DNA of 64,000 nt from Albifimbria verrucaria (Eukaryota > Ascomycota > Sordariomycetes > Hypocreales > Stachybotryaceae), in assembly GCA_020081605.1 (NCBI GenBank), contig JAHREC010000049.1, forward strand, positions 3,286,001 to 3,350,000, read 5' to 3'. Below are positions 61,903 to 64,000 of this stretch, piece after piece (position 1 is the first letter of the stretch; each line of letters opens with the position of its first letter). A program made the position numbers and the translations under genes. A model generated the notes under the pieces. That model had not been told where the DNA came from. It did not search any database and saw only the letters and a list, made by a program, of their open reading frames with translations.

Positions 61903-63853
61903 GATTATCGAGGTTACTCTGTTGATGTTGTACCGGTATCCAGACCGATTGCAGCTTGTGATAGCTGATAGTTAACTTGTCATGAAGATGTGTCCACACA
62001 AACTTAGAAGCGGCCGTTGCTCTGCTCTTAAATGGGAGAGAGCTCTTCCCGAACACTGGCATGACAATGCCATTCATCGTGATACGGCTACTCATCTTTG
62101 TGCTTGGTTCTCATTGACTTGAACAGTTTGTTTTGGGGAGCAAAGTGGGAGACTGCCCGTCACAAAGGCACATGAATGATGGTTGAATTCACCTGAACCA
62201 CAAATGGAGCCGTCACAATGGCTGAAAGAAGCAGTTAAAGGACTTTGCAAGAACATGGCCTTGGTATTCTTTGCTTGGTGCAAGCGAACAACACGGTGAA
62301 GTAAGCATAACAATTAGGGTAGTTTAGCTGAACACGATGAATAGCTCTTCCTAACAGACTTCTGTGAAGAGGCGATTGTGAATTTGAAGCTTGCTATCGA
62401 AGAACTGGTGTTGAACTCACTGGAGCAAACAGTATTCATTCACACGGCATGGCTTGGCTTCTTGATGTCAAGGTTTGTTGACGACCTGGTCATGCATGAG
62501 TCCGCCAAGGTGACTATTTACAGCTTAGCTTGAAAATGTGAAGATGCGAAGAGAAGTTTATGCTTTATTTTTACTCTATTTTATTTACATATCATTTTGA
62601 TCAAGTTAGTTTGACTTAACCTTCTGCCCCGGCGATTCAACCGTAGCGGCTCATGAGGTGTTGGGGCGAGCCACTACTTGAGCGGGTCGCAGAGCAAACA
62701 AACACATTCATTGTGCATTCTACTTTATAACATGTTTTTAGGTGACCGACGATGTGGTTATTGGTGCTTTAACATGGGAAACGCCCTTGTTCTGATCCAT
62801 TATCGTTATTTGCATTGTTGTGGGCCATCTATCTCGGCTAAAGAACCAACAAAGAGAGGCTTTTAATGTTTGCACAACAAGACAGGCTTTGTTCATTCAC
62901 TTTACCTCTACTTTATTTGCCTGCCCTCGAGCGACAAATGCCGTGTTCCAACTGCCATGGCTGGAGGGATGGGCAACTAGACGACAAAACAGGGTCCTCC
63001 ATGGAACCAGGCACACAGACTTCACAACCCCTGGCGCTTATACGTCATTGGCACCATCCATTCCCAAACAAGCCACGGGCTGGATAGCATGAGAGGGTTG
63101 CATTGCCATGCGCCAACGGTCGAGGAGCAGATGCAGCCGAGCTCCAGGTCCGCAAACGGACATGTTGCTCTGCCTATTATAGGCACCGCTTCTCGTATTC
63201 TGACAAAAGTCGTATCCTGACAGAAGCACGCAGCCTGTTCGGCTGTTTTCGCCGCGGCTAATCCTTGCCATGGGATTCAAACCCCTCCTTGCCCCTCCAT
63301 GACCGGCCAGGCACGGGGACACTTAATGTCTGGTCTAGTTCCATTGCCGCTTTATGGTCCGTGGACTGGTGAGGAAAAGCCTGTACGGACGGACGGATTG
63401 GGGTGGAGTTGTATTCACTTCAAAAGAAATAGCAGAAGCCACGAGGCAATGGTTGATGAGGAGTTATAGAATTAGACTAACTGCATTTATCTTTTGATAT
63501 GCTCCTCTATCCTATCAAGGATGAGATACTTACACGCTCAGATTTAGACTGGCCACTTGCGGTGGTTTCCTTCATCTATCTCTCCCTCTGGCTCCACACC
63601 TTATTTCTATTTCCCATTCTCCTTTCGTTTTGACAAAATGCATAGTATTTTCAGGCTGCTATTAACAAGGCTTACTCTGAGGACATTTTTCGACATGTGA
63701 TGTATACGCGCTAGTCTTGAGGCTCGGAGACTTTTCATCCTACAGGTTTACCAATAACTAGTATACCTACTAGGTAGGCAACGTCTCTTAAACCCCTCCC
63801 AATCATTCATGTCTCTCTCGTCAACGAGACTCCTCCAGCCCTAATTCGCCATC
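61903..63853. other. 1.95-kb intergenic spacer
   Basis: Promoter of the preceding minus-strand gene and of the plus-strand gene at the edge. Mostly AT-rich; nothing recognised. Confidence 0.55.
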
Positions 63854-64000
63854 ATGGACCCTCCCTGCCAGCATTGCTTAGGCATTCTTAGCCTTCGTCT
63901 CGATGCTCTACCCGCTGGGATCCCATACTATGGGACGCTTCAGGATGCAATCGAGTCTGCTAAGAGTTGTCCCATGTGCAAGGCGTTGAAGACTCTTTGG
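63854..64000 (+). CDS. N-terminus of a possible HET-domain-type protein, cut by window edge
   Basis: Open from an ATG at 63854 to the edge, 49 codons: MDPPCQHCLGILSLRLDALP at the start and AIESAKSCPMCKALKTLW at the end. The paired CxxC motifs around a leucine-rich segment resemble the head of fungal heterokaryon-incompatibility (HET) proteins, in which such a zinc-like cluster precedes the HET domain. The domain itself lies outside the window. Confidence 0.4.
   Translation, partial: MDPPCQHCLGILSLRLDALPAGIPYYGTLQDAIESAKSCPMCKALKTLW

Overview
The window is chromosomal DNA of a filamentous ascomycete (Pezizomycotina, probably Sordariomycetes). Genes are split by short GT-AG introns with CTAAC/CTGAC-like branch sites, there are no operons, and the proteins are typical fungal housekeeping types. 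These include mitochondrial ATP synthase delta, Sar1, Sec63, a LAMMER kinase, a long-form tRNase Z and PDE1. I cannot name the species.

Layout. 1-5.8 kb: an edge-truncated N-terminal Xaa-Pro-Lys methyltransferase (NTM1), a cysteine-cluster protein of unknown role, and the F1-ATPase delta subunit (ATP16), all on the minus strand. 5.8-11.9 kb: a gene-poor 6-kb spacer. 11.9-28.2 kb: an acidic DUF2457-like protein, SAR1, a patatin-type lipase, SEC63, a DENND11/LCHN-like protein (minus) and the lysophosphatidate acyltransferase SLC1. Most of these act at the ER or on membrane lipids. 28.8-37.9 kb, all minus: a long low-complexity protein with a C-terminal gelsolin-like region, ARL2, and a GNAT-like acetyltransferase. 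38.7-42.1 kb: tRNA-Asp, intron-containing tRNA-Arg, sideroflexin FSF1 and a doubtful tRNA-Gly-like element. 42-46.3 kb: a 4-kb spacer rich in simple repeats. 46.3-61.9 kb: LAMMER kinase KNS1, an unknown proline/serine-rich protein, tRNase Z TRZ1, cAMP phosphodiesterase PDE1 and another unknown fungal protein. The right edge cuts the start of a possible HET-type protein.

The dominant oddity is technical. Nearly every gene longer than about 600 bp is broken by one or more single-base frame breaks. Almost all are repaired conceptually by one extra base in a C, G, A or T run. I located about 30, including in genes expected to be essential (SAR1, SEC63). The simplest reading is homopolymer under-calling in the assembly, so the CDS spans below are gene extents that include these breaks. 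I found no mobile element, CRISPR array or obviously new multi-gene system. The best leads for new biology are three uncharacterised proteins (1689-4813, 49564-51666, 59510-61902), recurrent pentanucleotide and GTACC-type repeats in promoters, and a GC-AG intron in ATP16.
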